44,802 nt of DNA, taken from DASUAO01 sp035763745. Its GTDB lineage: Bacteria; Actinomycetota; Acidimicrobiia; IMCC26256; PALSA-555. Position numbers and translations under genes: made by a program. A model generated the notes under the pieces. The model ran no database searches and was not told the DNA's origin. It saw nothing but the letters and a program-made list of their open reading frames with translations. The DNA lies in the NCBI GenBank assembly GCA_035763745.1, contig DASUAO010000058.1:1-44802 (forward strand), given 5' to 3'. Within the stretch, counting starts at the first letter, position 1. The number at the start of each line of letters is the position of its first letter. Below are positions 7,468-15,952 of this stretch, piece by piece.

Positions 7468-8253
7468 TCAGTCAGTCGGCTCGGTCCACGTGAGCACGTT
7501 GAACATCGCGCCCAGCGGGTCGGTCATCGTCGCGAAGCGACCGGGCGGGATGTCCTGGGGCTCGGCGAGGACCGTCGCACCGAGGCCCTTGGCCTTCTCG
7601 ACGAGCGCGTCGGTGTCGTCGGCGTTGAAGTAGACGCTCCAGTACGCAGGGATCCCTTCGACCGGCGGGCTCATGCCCCCTGCAACCGGACGGTCGCCGA
7701 GCATGAACGACGTGTACTGCATCGGGCCCATGTCGGTGGTCTCGGCGGCCCAGCCGAACAGCTCGACGTAGAACTCGGTGGCCTTCGCCACGTCCGCGGT
7801 CATGATCTCGTTCCACGTGAGCGTGCCGTGCTCGTTGACCAGCTCCGCGCCGATGTGCTGATTGGCCTGCCACAAGCAGATGGCAGCCCCCGTGGGATCA
7901 GCGCAGACGGCCATCCGACCGGCAGCCATCACGTCGAACGGCGCCTGCATGACCGCGCCACCGAGTGCTGTGACCTTCGCGGCCGACTCGTCGATGTCGG
8001 CGACGGTGACGTAGGTGCTCCAGACCGGGGGCATACCCCCCGCCGCCATCTCCTCGGAGAGCCGCATCACGCCGGCGACGGCCTTGCCACCGAGGGTCGC
8101 CATGACGTGCGGGTTCTCGGGGTCGTCGGTGTCGTTCTCGGTGAACTCCCACCCGAAGAGCGCGCCGTAGAACTGCCGCGCCGCTGCGACGTCGGGCGTT
8201 GTCAGATCGATCCAGGATGGCGTCCCAGGGGCGTACTTCGTGCGTGTAGGCAC
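7468..8253 (-). CDS. two-domain VOC (glyoxalase/bleomycin-resistance-like) protein
   Basis: A 261-residue protein with two tandem VOC modules, roughly 1-128 and 135-261. Both start with a similar strand (PGTPSWIDLTTPD; GTLTWNEIMTAD) followed by an FYGALFGW / FYVELFGW helix, the signature of the CFP-30B-like actinobacterial branch. Each ends with a DPTGAAICLWQ / DPLGAMFNVLTW strand. Members bind metal or small hydrophobic ligands; the substrate is unknown. The GTG at 8253 is preceded by AGGAG at good spacing. It sits between the methyltransferase gene and ccdA. Confidence 0.88.
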   Translation of the reverse strand: MPTRTKYAPGTPSWIDLTTPDVAAARQFYGALFGWEFTENDTDDPENPHVMATLGGKAVAGVMRLSEEMAAGGMPPVWSTYVTVADIDESAAKVTALGGAVMQAPFDVMAAGRMAVCADPTGAAICLWQANQHIGAELVNEHGTLTWNEIMTADVAKATEFYVELFGWAAETTDMGPMQYTSFMLGDRPVAGGMSPPVEGIPAYWSVYFNADDTDALVEKAKGLGATVLAEPQDIPPGRFATMTDPLGAMFNVLTWTEPTD

Positions 8254-8273
8254 GGGGTTCTCCTCGGCGTTCG

Positions 8274-9185
8274 CTAGGCCGACGGTACCGCGCGCTCCTG
8301 CTCGAGCCGGGAGCGGGCGAGGGCGACGTAGTCGGGATCGGTGTCGAAGCCGACGTAGCGGCGGTCGTTGCGCACCGCGGCGATGGCCGTGGACCCCGAC
8401 CCCATGAACGGATCCAGCACGACGTCCCCACGATAGGTGTACAGGCGCAGCAGCCGCTCGGGCAGCTCGACCGGGAACGGTGCCGGGTGCCCGATGCGGC
8501 GCGCCGACTCGGGCCGGATCTCCCAGACGTCGAGGGTGGCCTCGAAGAACTCGTCCTTGGTGATCGTGTTCTCGAACGGCAGACCCCTTGCCTCGCGATC
8601 CTTGCGCGCGATGGCCCGGTTGAAGCGCCCCTTGCACGCGATCACCACCCGCTCGCTGATGTCGCGGAGTACCGGGTTCGATGCCGAGAGGTACGAACCC
8701 ACTGCGATCGACCCGGACGCGCCCTTCGCCTTCTTCCAGACGATCTCACCGCGAAGGAGCAGCGCGAGGTCGTCCTGCAGGATCCGGGTCACGTCGCCGG
8801 CCAGCGAGCGGTAGGGCTTCCGGCCCAGGTTGGCGACGTTCACCGCGATCCGTCCCCCCGGCTCGAGGACCCGGCGACACTCGGCGAAGACATCGCGCAA
8901 CATCCCGAGGTACTCGACGTACGACGCGGGGATGTGACCCTCTCCCAGCTCCTGCTCGTACTGCTTCCCGGCGAAGTAAGGAGGGGACGTGACGACGAGC
9001 GCGACGCTGTCGTCGGGGACGGCTTGCATGTCGCGGGCGTCACCGCAGATCAGCGTGTCAGCGACCGGACACGGGTTCACGGTCTCGTCGTCGGAGATCT
9101 CCGGGGCGACGAAGCGGGCATAGAACTCGGTGGCGTCATGGCTCTCGCGCTTGCCTGCACCGAACGAGCTGGTCTGCGTCGCCAT
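8274..9185 (-). CDS. site-specific DNA methyltransferase (beta-class, SPPY)
   Basis: A 303-residue amino-methyltransferase. Catalytic motif IV is TSPPYF (66-71) and comes before the AdoMet-binding motif I, DPFMGSGST (about 258-266); this circular order defines the beta group. LICGDARDM (about 45) is the usual N-terminal acidic motif. SPPY is found in N4-cytosine and some N6-adenine enzymes, so the modified base is open. No restriction endonuclease gene is nearby, so it looks like an orphan, possibly regulatory, methylase. The ATG at 9185 is preceded by TACCGT 7 nt upstream and no Shine-Dalgarno, fitting a leaderless transcript. Confidence 0.9.
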   Translation of the reverse strand: MATQTSSFGAGKRESHDATEFYARFVAPEISDDETVNPCPVADTLICGDARDMQAVPDDSVALVVTSPPYFAGKQYEQELGEGHIPASYVEYLGMLRDVFAECRRVLEPGGRIAVNVANLGRKPYRSLAGDVTRILQDDLALLLRGEIVWKKAKGASGSIAVGSYLSASNPVLRDISERVVIACKGRFNRAIARKDREARGLPFENTITKDEFFEATLDVWEIRPESARRIGHPAPFPVELPERLLRLYTYRGDVVLDPFMGSGSTAIAAVRNDRRYVGFDTDPDYVALARSRLEQERAVPSA

Positions 9186-9192
9186 TCCCCGC

Positions 9193-9198
9193 ACGGTA
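9193..9198 (-). promoter_or_regulatory. -10 box TACCGT, leaderless start of the methyltransferase
   Basis: On the minus strand TACCGT is followed by 7 nt and then the ATG at 9185. No ribosome-binding site lies between. Confidence 0.5.
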
Positions 9199-9243
9199 GT
9201 TGGGCATCCGGCCGGGCGCGACCGGCCCGATGTAGACGGCCCG

Positions 9244-10071
9244 TCAGCCCGACGCGATCGGGTGCGCCGGTGGCGCCTCGCCGGCACCGTTCGCCGGGGC
9301 GCGATGCGGGACCACCACAGGCCCGTGCGCCCCGGGGAGCACACTGACACGAGCACCGAAGTGCCGGCGAAGGGAGTCCTCGGTGAGGACCGCGCTGGCC
9401 GGGCCACGTTCGACGACGCGTCCTCCTCCGAGGAGCACGAGCTCGTCCGCGTAGAGCCCGGCGAGCGTCAGATCGTGCATCGTCGAGACGACCGCGATGC
9501 CGTGCTCGGCGCGCAACCCGTCGACCAGGTCGAGGACCTCCTGCTGATGACCGATGTCGAGCGCGGTCGTGGGTTCGTCGAGCAGGAGGATCGGGGCCTG
9601 CTGCGCGAGCGCGCGAGCGAGGAAGATGCGCTGGCGCTCGCCTCCGGAGCACGATTCCACGTCGCGGCCCGCCAGATCGCCGACGCCGAGTCGGCCCAGG
9701 GTCCCATGGGCGATCTCGAGGTCGTCGTTCGACTCCGAACCGAAGAACGGGAGGTGCGGCGTGCGCCCCAGGAGCACGTAGTCGAGCGCGGTGACCCCGA
9801 TCGGGACGACAGGCGTCTGGGGCACGAGCGCGATTCGCCGCGCTCGCTCGCGGGCCCGGAGCTTCGTGACGTCGTCGTTCCCGATCTCGATCCGCCCGGC
9901 CTGGGGCCGCAGGGCGCCCGAGAGCACACGGATCAGCGTCGTCTTCCCCGCGCCGTTCGGGCCGACGATCGAGACCCACGCGCCCGGTTCGACGGCGACG
10001 CTCACACCGTCGAGGATGCGCACGCCGCCGAGGTCGGCCACGATCCCCTCACCGCGCAGCGCCACGGTCAC
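9244..10071 (-). CDS. btuD: cobalamin ABC importer ATPase (BtuD-like)
   Basis: A 275-residue ATPase of the type II importer (iron-siderophore/B12) family. Walker A is VGPNGAGKTTLIR (about 38-50), the signature CSGGERQRIFLARAL, and Walker B ILLLDEPTTALD, followed by the STMHD H loop. It powers the permease encoded just upstream. The GTG start overlaps the permease stop (GTGA). The substrate is assigned as cobalamin because the operon begins with a cobalamin riboswitch; on sequence alone it could equally be a siderophore transporter. The C-terminal 25 residues are Pro/Ala-rich and have no clear role. Confidence 0.88.
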   Translation of the reverse strand: MTVALRGEGIVADLGGVRILDGVSVAVEPGAWVSIVGPNGAGKTTLIRVLSGALRPQAGRIEIGNDDVTKLRARERARRIALVPQTPVVPIGVTALDYVLLGRTPHLPFFGSESNDDLEIAHGTLGRLGVGDLAGRDVESCSGGERQRIFLARALAQQAPILLLDEPTTALDIGHQQEVLDLVDGLRAEHGIAVVSTMHDLTLAGLYADELVLLGGGRVVERGPASAVLTEDSLRRHFGARVSVLPGAHGPVVVPHRAPANGAGEAPPAHPIASG

Positions 10072-11111
10072 GTACGCGCCTCGGCCGAGGTGCGGAGCAC
10101 CAGGATGAAGAACGGTGCGCCGACGAATGCGGTCACGACCCCGATCGGGATCTCGGCCGGGGCGAGGGCCGTGCGCGCGAGGAGGTCGGCGAGCGCCAGG
10201 AACGCCGCGCCGTACAGGATCGAGAGCGGGAGGATGATCCGGTAGCTCGCACCTGCGCCGAGGCGGACGGCATGCGGGATGATGATCCCGACGAACGCGA
10301 TCAGCCCCGAGACCGAGACCGCGGCAGCAGTCGCCATCGATGCGGTGGCGACCAGCACGAGGCGGGTGCGCGCCACCGGGATCCCGAGTGCGCTCGCTTC
10401 CTCGTCGCCGACCGCGAGCACGTCGAGTACGCGACGATGCGCGACGAGGACGGCGACCGTCACGACGAAGTACGGGAGCACCAGGAAGACGTCGCCCCAG
10501 TCCGCGGTGGAGAGCCGGCCCAGGATCCACGAGTAGACCTGGCGGATCGTGTCGGAGTTGCGCTGCTGCAGATAGGTCTGGATGGCGGTGAGGAAGCTGG
10601 TGATCGCGATCCCGGCGAGGAGCAAGGACGCGGCCGACCGCCGGCCCGACGCCCGACCCACGAACCAGCTCAGGCCGACCGCACCGAGCGCGCCCGCGAA
10701 CGCGGCGACCGGCAACGCCGGGCTGCCCGTCGACGCGCTCGCCGTGACGATGACCACGGTCACGGTCAACCCAGCGCCCGCAGCAGCCCCGAGGAGATAG
10801 GGATCGACCAAGGGGTTCCGGAACACGCCCTGGTAGCAGGCTCCGGCCGACGCGAGCAGGCCGCCCACCATCAGTCCGAGCACGACGCGGGGAAGGCGGA
10901 GCTCGGTGACGATCGCGGCCTGCGGGCCGCTGAGCGCCGACTTCCCCCCGACGAGCGGTACGTGCGACAGCAGCTCTCCCAGCACGTCGCGCACCGGGAG
11001 CGCCACTGCGCCGATCGTGACACCGAGGACCACCGCGACCGCGACCGCGACAAAGCCGCCGACGACCCAACCGGGCCGCAAGACGGTCGGCGCGACCGCG
11101 GCCGGGCGCAT
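10068..11111 (-). CDS. btuC: cobalamin ABC importer permease (BtuC/FecCD family)
   Basis: A 347-residue permease with about ten membrane helices. Family motifs are visible: ELRLPRVVLGLMVGGLLAS, then GACYQGVFRNPLVDPYLLG (about 80-115), GIAITSFLTAIQTYL, and the C-terminal ATPase-contact region SGLIAFVGIIIPHAVRL (about 265-285). It forms a homodimer channel with BtuD. The ATG overlaps the btuF stop (TGATG). The length is typical. Confidence 0.92.
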   Translation of the reverse strand: MRPAAVAPTVLRPGWVVGGFVAVAVAVVLGVTIGAVALPVRDVLGELLSHVPLVGGKSALSGPQAAIVTELRLPRVVLGLMVGGLLASAGACYQGVFRNPLVDPYLLGAAAGAGLTVTVVIVTASASTGSPALPVAAFAGALGAVGLSWFVGRASGRRSAASLLLAGIAITSFLTAIQTYLQQRNSDTIRQVYSWILGRLSTADWGDVFLVLPYFVVTVAVLVAHRRVLDVLAVGDEEASALGIPVARTRLVLVATASMATAAAVSVSGLIAFVGIIIPHAVRLGAGASYRIILPLSILYGAAFLALADLLARTALAPAEIPIGVVTAFVGAPFFILVLRTSAEART

Positions 11112-11968
11112 CACAGGGCCTGGTTGGCCTTCACGATCGCACGGAACAGCTCGACGACCCGCGGGCCCCATCGGGACGCGATGTCGTCGTCGAGCGTGAC
11201 CACATTCCCCTGCTGCACTGCGGCGATCGTGTCGAAGCCCGGCCGCGCGGCGACGGTCTCGGGCGTCTGACCACAGCAGATCGAGTCGGCGAGGAAGATG
11301 ACCTCTGGGTCGGAGTCGACGATGTACTCAGCCGAGAGCTGGGGATACCCGGATCCCTCCTTGTCGGCGGCGTCCGCGATGTTGCGGAAGCCCGCCTGCT
11401 TCAGGAGCTGGCCGATGAAGGTCTTCGACGTCGCCGAGTAGAGCGTGTCGTCGAGCTCGTAGAACGCCGTCGGCTTCGAGTCACGCTCGGGAACCTCGGC
11501 GCGCAGCCCGGCCATCTCGGACTTGATCTCCTTCACGAGTGCGGTCGCCTCCGCGACATGACCGGTCGCCTTCCCGAGCTTTCGGATCTGCGCGTACGTC
11601 TGCGTGAGGCGGTTGGCTGCAGGGAGCACGAGCAGATCGATGCCCAACGCCCCGAGTGGCCCCTTGGCCGTGTCGTCCTGCGCGACGACGAGGTCGGCCT
11701 CGTAGCCAGCGATCGCCTCGGCGTTGACGTCGATCCCCGAGAGGTCGGTGACCGGCGCGTCGGACGGGTAGTTCGACTGCTCGTCGGCCGCGACGACCTG
11801 GTCCCCCGCCCCGATCGCGAACAGCATCTCGGTCGCGGTCGGTGAGAGGGAGACGATCTTGAGATCTGCCCTGGACTGGTTCGGTGTGGACGCGCCGGCC
11901 GAGAAGCCATTGATCGGAGTCGCGAGCGCGACCAAGAGCGCGACGAGCAGTGCGGAACGGAATCTCAT
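11111..11968 (-). CDS. btuF: cobalamin-binding substrate protein (BtuF-like)
   Basis: A 285-residue secreted protein. Residues 1-26 are a signal peptide (RSALLVALLVALATPING). No lipobox Cys is visible, so its anchoring is unclear. The periplasmic-binding fold starts IVSLSPTATEMLFAIGAGDQ, the hallmark opening of BtuF. Both lobes are present (VVAQDDTAKGPLGALGI; FLADSICCGQTPETV). It captures corrinoid and delivers it to the BtuC permease encoded downstream. It is the first gene of the operon. Its Shine-Dalgarno AGGAGG lies in a helix controlled by the cobalamin riboswitch upstream. Confidence 0.92.
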   Translation of the reverse strand: MRFRSALLVALLVALATPINGFSAGASTPNQSRADLKIVSLSPTATEMLFAIGAGDQVVAADEQSNYPSDAPVTDLSGIDVNAEAIAGYEADLVVAQDDTAKGPLGALGIDLLVLPAANRLTQTYAQIRKLGKATGHVAEATALVKEIKSEMAGLRAEVPERDSKPTAFYELDDTLYSATSKTFIGQLLKQAGFRNIADAADKEGSGYPQLSAEYIVDSDPEVIFLADSICCGQTPETVAARPGFDTIAAVQQGNVVTLDDDIASRWGPRVVELFRAIVKANQAL

Positions 11969-11973
11969 CGATA

Positions 11974-12013
11974 CCTCCTGTCGGTCGAGAACCGGGAGTT
12001 CGCCGACAGGAGG
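11974..12013 (-). promoter_or_regulatory. Shine-Dalgarno-sequestering hairpin (riboswitch expression platform)
   Basis: On the minus strand CCTCCTGTCGG (12013-12003) is perfectly complementary to CCGACAGGAGG (11984-11974), which contains the btuF ribosome-binding site. The 18-nt gap forms the loop. This 11-bp helix would hide the ribosome site, giving translational control. Confidence 0.8.
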
Positions 12014-12063
12014 CCCGTCGGACGAACGACTCTGTCCTCGAGAGCCATACGTTCGTCACCGAC

Positions 12064-12161
12064 CGGTGAGGCGACCTGGCTTGCCGTCTCCCGTCCACGT
12101 GGGACGAGGTACGACTCACAGTTGCGGGACAGCGCCGGAATCTCACCGGCTTCGCTCACCG
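12064..12161 (-). promoter_or_regulatory. cobalamin (AdoCbl) riboswitch aptamer
   Basis: Reading the minus strand, conserved blocks appear in order: GAAGCCGGTGAGATTCCGGC, then GCTGTCCCGCAACTGTGA, and after a variable stem the B12 box AAGCCAGGTCGCCT. A closing stem CGGTGAG/CTCACCG brackets the whole. It lies directly upstream of btuFCD, whose products import corrinoids. When adenosylcobalamin or a related corrinoid binds, the downstream anti-Shine-Dalgarno helix should form and lower expression. Confidence 0.92.
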
Positions 12162-12227
12162 ACCAATATCTTGCCGGGCACTGTACCCGGGAGCGCCGGT
12201 GGCGCCCAGAGCCTGAGCGCTCGGTCG

Positions 12228-12265
12228 TGCGTCGCTCACCCCGCACCGTGCGGGTGAGCGACGCA
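12228..12265 (-). terminator. repeated 38-nt hairpin, copy 2 (loop variant)
   Basis: The arms TGCGTCGCTCACCCCGCA and TGCGGGTGAGCGACGCA flank a CCG loop (ATA in the other copies). It directly abuts the TGA (12266-12268) of the ABC exporter gene, and would stop exporter transcripts from entering the riboswitch. Confidence 0.7.
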
Positions 12266-14071
12266 TCAAGAAGCGGGGGGTGTGGTGGCCTTGGTCCAGC
12301 TGGACCAGAGGCTGGCGTACCGGCCTTCGTGGCCGACCAGATCGGCGTGCGACCCCAACTCGACAACCCGGCCGTCGTCGACGACGGCCACGCGGTCGGC
12401 CCGCTGCGCGGTCGTCAGGCGGTGCGCCACCACGAACACCGTCCGGTGCTCGGTGAGCGCCTCGAGCGCGCGCTCCACCTCCTGTTCGGTCCCGGGGTCC
12501 AGGTTGGAGGTCGCCTCGTCGAGCACCAGGACGGGCGGGTCGGCGAGCGCGGCCCGGGCCAGCGACACGAGCTGGCGCTCGCCGGCCGACAGCCGGCTCC
12601 CCCGCTCTCGCACCTCGGTGTCGAGACCGTCATCGAGCGCGGCGAAGCGGGCCCGGATCCCGAGCGCCTCGAGCGCGGCGTCGACATCGGCGTCGCTCGC
12701 GTCGGGGCGCCCGATCCGGACGTTGTCGCGGATGCTCCCCGCGAAGAGATAGCCCTCCTGCGGCACCACGACGATGCGCTCGCGCAGCGACGAGAGCGTT
12801 GCGTCACGCAGGTCCACACCTCCGAGCCGGACGACCCCGGAACGGGGGTCGTAGAAGCGAGCGACGAGCTTCGCAAGCGTCGACTTCCCGGCACCGGTCG
12901 GTCCCACCAGCGCCAGCCGCTCCCCCGGCTCCACATGGAGCGACACGTCGTGGAGCACTTCGGGGCCGTCCGCGTAGCCGAACGACACACCTTCGAGGTC
13001 GACCGCGCCCCGCTCCGGGAGATCGATGGCCCCCGGTCGTTCCGGCACCGACACAGCGGTGTCGAGCAGGCCGAACAACTTGTGGAGCGCGGCCGCCGCG
13101 GACTGCAGCAGGTTGTACAGCTGCCCCAACTGCTGTACCGGCTCGAACAGGTTGTTGAGATAGAGGACGAATGCAGCGACGGTTCCGACAGTCACGATGT
13201 CGCGGTCGACGAAGACCCCGCCGATGCCCACGATCATCGCGATGCCGATGACTCCACAGAATTCGACGAACGGGAAGTACCTGGTCGAGATCTTCACCGT
13301 CTCGAGGTTGGCATCGAACTGCGCCTCGTTCGTCTCCCGGAACCGTCCCGCGAACGACACCTCGCGTCCGAAGGCTTGCACGACGCGGACGCCGGCCAGC
13401 CCCTCCTGCAATGTGGTGAGGTTCGCGCCGATGCGCTCGCGTACCTCCAGGTACGCGAGGTTCGCGGCCCGCCGGAACCACCTGGTCGCGGCCACGACCG
13501 GCGGGACGAGCACCAGGATGCACAGGGCGAGCTGCCAGCTCATCGCGAAGATCACCACGACCGCGCCCACGAACAAGAGCGCGTTCTGGACGAACATCGC
13601 CAGGCCCATCTGTACCAATTCCTGGAGCGCATCGACGTCGGATGTCAGGCGCGATACGAGCCGACCGGTGCGCTCGCGCTCGTAGAAGTCGAGTCCGAGC
13701 GACAGCAGATGGCCGAACACGCGGACCCGGAGCTCGCGCAGGAAGCGCTCTCCGATCCGTGCGATCGCCCAGATCGACGCACGCCCGAGGAACAGTGCCG
13801 CGATCGCGACCACCAGGTACAGCGCAGCCGAGAGGTTCAGCGCGCCCGCGTCCCCGTTGCGGAGGCCTGCATCGATGCCGTGGCGGACCAGCGCCGGTCC
13901 GGCGAGCAGACACGCGGTCTGGCCGACGAGGAGCGCGACGGCGACGACGATACGCGGGCGCCATGGGCGAAGCATCCGGCCGAGCCGGCGCAGGACCCCC
14001 ACTGCCTCGTCGCGGCTCAGCTTCTCCTCGACCGTGTGCCCGAACGACCCGCGGCCGACTCCCCCTCTCAT
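12266..14071 (-). CDS. ABC exporter half-transporter, subunit with altered signature motif
   Basis: A 601-residue exporter with six membrane helices (about 35-320) and a C-terminal ATPase. Walker A is VGPTGAGKSTLAK, and Walker B is VLVLDEATSNLD with the catalytic Glu present. The signature is degenerate, LSAGERQ instead of LSGGQ. The partner gene just upstream has the opposite pattern, so the two are expected to form a heterodimer with one consensus and one degenerate ATP site. The ATG overlaps the partner's stop (ATGA). It probably exports lipids or drugs; the substrate is unknown. The TGA runs straight into a repeated hairpin. Confidence 0.92.
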   Translation of the reverse strand: MRGGVGRGSFGHTVEEKLSRDEAVGVLRRLGRMLRPWRPRIVVAVALLVGQTACLLAGPALVRHGIDAGLRNGDAGALNLSAALYLVVAIAALFLGRASIWAIARIGERFLRELRVRVFGHLLSLGLDFYERERTGRLVSRLTSDVDALQELVQMGLAMFVQNALLFVGAVVVIFAMSWQLALCILVLVPPVVAATRWFRRAANLAYLEVRERIGANLTTLQEGLAGVRVVQAFGREVSFAGRFRETNEAQFDANLETVKISTRYFPFVEFCGVIGIAMIVGIGGVFVDRDIVTVGTVAAFVLYLNNLFEPVQQLGQLYNLLQSAAAALHKLFGLLDTAVSVPERPGAIDLPERGAVDLEGVSFGYADGPEVLHDVSLHVEPGERLALVGPTGAGKSTLAKLVARFYDPRSGVVRLGGVDLRDATLSSLRERIVVVPQEGYLFAGSIRDNVRIGRPDASDADVDAALEALGIRARFAALDDGLDTEVRERGSRLSAGERQLVSLARAALADPPVLVLDEATSNLDPGTEQEVERALEALTEHRTVFVVAHRLTTAQRADRVAVVDDGRVVELGSHADLVGHEGRYASLWSSWTKATTPPAS

Positions 14072-15831
14072 GATCGGGCTCCAGCGGCGCTGCCCTCGGC
14101 CTGGGCCAGCACGTCGCGGTACCGATCGGACGTCGCGAGCAGGCTCTCGTGCGTCCCTTCGGCCACGATGCGACCCCCGTCGAGCAGCACGACCCGGTCC
14201 GCCAGCGCGATCGTCGCGGCCCGGTGAGCGATGATCAGCGTCGTCCGCCCGCGCATCACCTCGCGCAGGGCAGAACGGATCTCGTGCTCCTTCGTCGGGT
14301 CGACGGACGACGTTGCGTCGTCGAGGATCAGGATCCGGGGATCGGCGAGCACTGCACGCGCGATCGCGATGCGCTGGCGTTGCCCGCCCGAGAGCGAGAA
14401 ACCCTGCTCGCCGATGACCGTGTCGAACCCGTCCGGGAGCGCATTCACGAAGCCCTCGGCCCCCGCCAGCCGAGCGGCCCGGTGGACGCGTTCGAGCGAC
14501 GCCTCGGGATCGGCGAACGCGATGTTCTCGGACACCGAATCGGTGAACAGGAACGTGTCCTCGAAGACGATCCCGACGTTGCGACGCAGCTCACGGACCC
14601 GGACGTCGCGGACATCGACCCCGTCGAGGAGCACCCGTCCTTCGTCGACGTCGTAGAAGCGAGACACGAGCCGCGCCACGGTCGTCTTGCCGCTCCCCGT
14701 CGTGCCCACGACCGCGACCGCTTCTCCACCAGGGATCACGAGGTCGAAGCCTCCGAGCACCGACGGACCCTCGCCGTAGCGGAACGACACGCCTTCGAAC
14801 CGCAGCTCCCCGCGGCCCGGGCTCGGGAGCGCGACCGGCTGTGGCGGGTCCACGACCGCAGGATCGGTCGAGAGGATCTCGTGGATCCGCCCCGCCGATG
14901 CCGACGCACGCGTCGCCTGCGCGACGACCAACCCCGCCATGCGCATCGGCCAGATGAGCATCAGGACGAACGAGTTGAACGCGACGAGGTTCCCGATCTG
15001 CAGATCGCCGTCGAGCACCAGGTGCCCCCCGTACCAGAGGATCACGACGAGGGCGATCGCCGGCAGGAAGTCGACGAGTGGCAAGAACCGGGACCGGAGG
15101 CGCGCCGCCTCGAGCGCGCGGGCGAGGACGTCGTCGGCCTCGGTCTCGAGGCGGCGGGACTGGAGCTTCTCGGCACCGAACCCCTTGACGACCCGAACGC
15201 CCGCGACGGTCTCCTCGACGACCCCGGAGAGATCCCCGAGCTCCTGCTGGAGGCGCAGCGAGACCGGCGCGATTCGGCGGCTGAACCGGGTCGCCGCGAC
15301 GTTGAGCAGCGGGAGCGCCCCGAGCGCGAGCAGCGCGAGCGTCACGCTCGTGAGCATCATGATCACGACGACGGCGAGCAGGATGAGGATGCTCGCCGTC
15401 AGCAGCGGCAGCAGCACGACGACCTGGTTCACCTGTTGGATGTCGGTGTTCGCCCGCGCCATCAGCTGTCCGGTCTGGGCGCGGTCGTGGAACGCGAAGT
15501 GGAGCCGCTGGAGGTGGGCGAAGAGCCGCTCGCGCAGGTCGGTCTCGACGCGGTAGGAGATGCGGAACGCGGCGTAACGCCGGGCTCCGGTCCCGACGGC
15601 CTGGAACGCACCGACGACGACGATGAGGACGGCGAACTTCAGGATGGCGCCGCCGTCGCGGGGCAGGATCCCCTGGTCGATCGCCGCCGCGGCGAGCAGC
15701 GGCACCGACACCTTCGCGGCCGTCCAGCCGACCCCCGACAGGACCCCGCCGATCACCCAGGCCCGCTGGGTTCGGAGGGCGCCACGCATGAGCCGCCATC
15801 CGGCCCGTCGCAGCTCGCGCTCCCGATCCAC
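14068..15831 (-). CDS. ABC exporter half-transporter, subunit with altered Walker B
   Basis: A 587-residue exporter: six membrane helices (about 20-310) and an ATPase with Walker A VGTTGSGKTTVAR, a canonical signature SLSGGQRQRIAIARA and Walker B ILILDDATSSVD. The residue that should be the catalytic Glu is Asp. Combined with the partner's LSAGE signature, both defects fall in the same composite site, as in heterodimeric exporters such as TM287/288. The GTG at 15831 was chosen by homology of the N-terminus (DRERELRRAGWRLMR). Two strong hairpins lie 20-70 nt upstream and may terminate the preceding transcript or regulate this one. Confidence 0.9.
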   Translation of the reverse strand: MDRERELRRAGWRLMRGALRTQRAWVIGGVLSGVGWTAAKVSVPLLAAAAIDQGILPRDGGAILKFAVLIVVVGAFQAVGTGARRYAAFRISYRVETDLRERLFAHLQRLHFAFHDRAQTGQLMARANTDIQQVNQVVVLLPLLTASILILLAVVVIMMLTSVTLALLALGALPLLNVAATRFSRRIAPVSLRLQQELGDLSGVVEETVAGVRVVKGFGAEKLQSRRLETEADDVLARALEAARLRSRFLPLVDFLPAIALVVILWYGGHLVLDGDLQIGNLVAFNSFVLMLIWPMRMAGLVVAQATRASASAGRIHEILSTDPAVVDPPQPVALPSPGRGELRFEGVSFRYGEGPSVLGGFDLVIPGGEAVAVVGTTGSGKTTVARLVSRFYDVDEGRVLLDGVDVRDVRVRELRRNVGIVFEDTFLFTDSVSENIAFADPEASLERVHRAARLAGAEGFVNALPDGFDTVIGEQGFSLSGGQRQRIAIARAVLADPRILILDDATSSVDPTKEHEIRSALREVMRGRTTLIIAHRAATIALADRVVLLDGGRIVAEGTHESLLATSDRYRDVLAQAEGSAAGARS

Positions 15832-15851
15832 CGCTGCCGGCTTTCGCTCGG

Positions 15852-15901
15852 GGCCCGGGCACCCGGGCCAGATCCCATCGATGCCGTCCCCGGCACCGAT
15901 G
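15852..15901 (-). terminator. two tandem hairpins upstream of the ABC exporter operon
   Basis: GGCCCGGG-CA-CCCGGGCC (15852-15869) is a perfect 8-bp stem. CATCGATGCCG-TCCC-CGGCACCGATG (15876-15901) pairs at 10 of 11 positions. They lie between the stop of the small Rossmann ORF (15953) and the exporter start (15831). Termination is the likeliest role; there is no U tract. Confidence 0.5.
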
Positions 15902-15952
15902 CTCGGGGCGACGGTTCAGGGTACCAGCGGCCCCTCCCCGGACATCCGTGGT

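Noticed and set aside
9244..11968. Ferric siderophore importer
   Set aside because: The protein families alone cannot decide, but the cobalamin riboswitch directly before the operon favours a corrinoid substrate.
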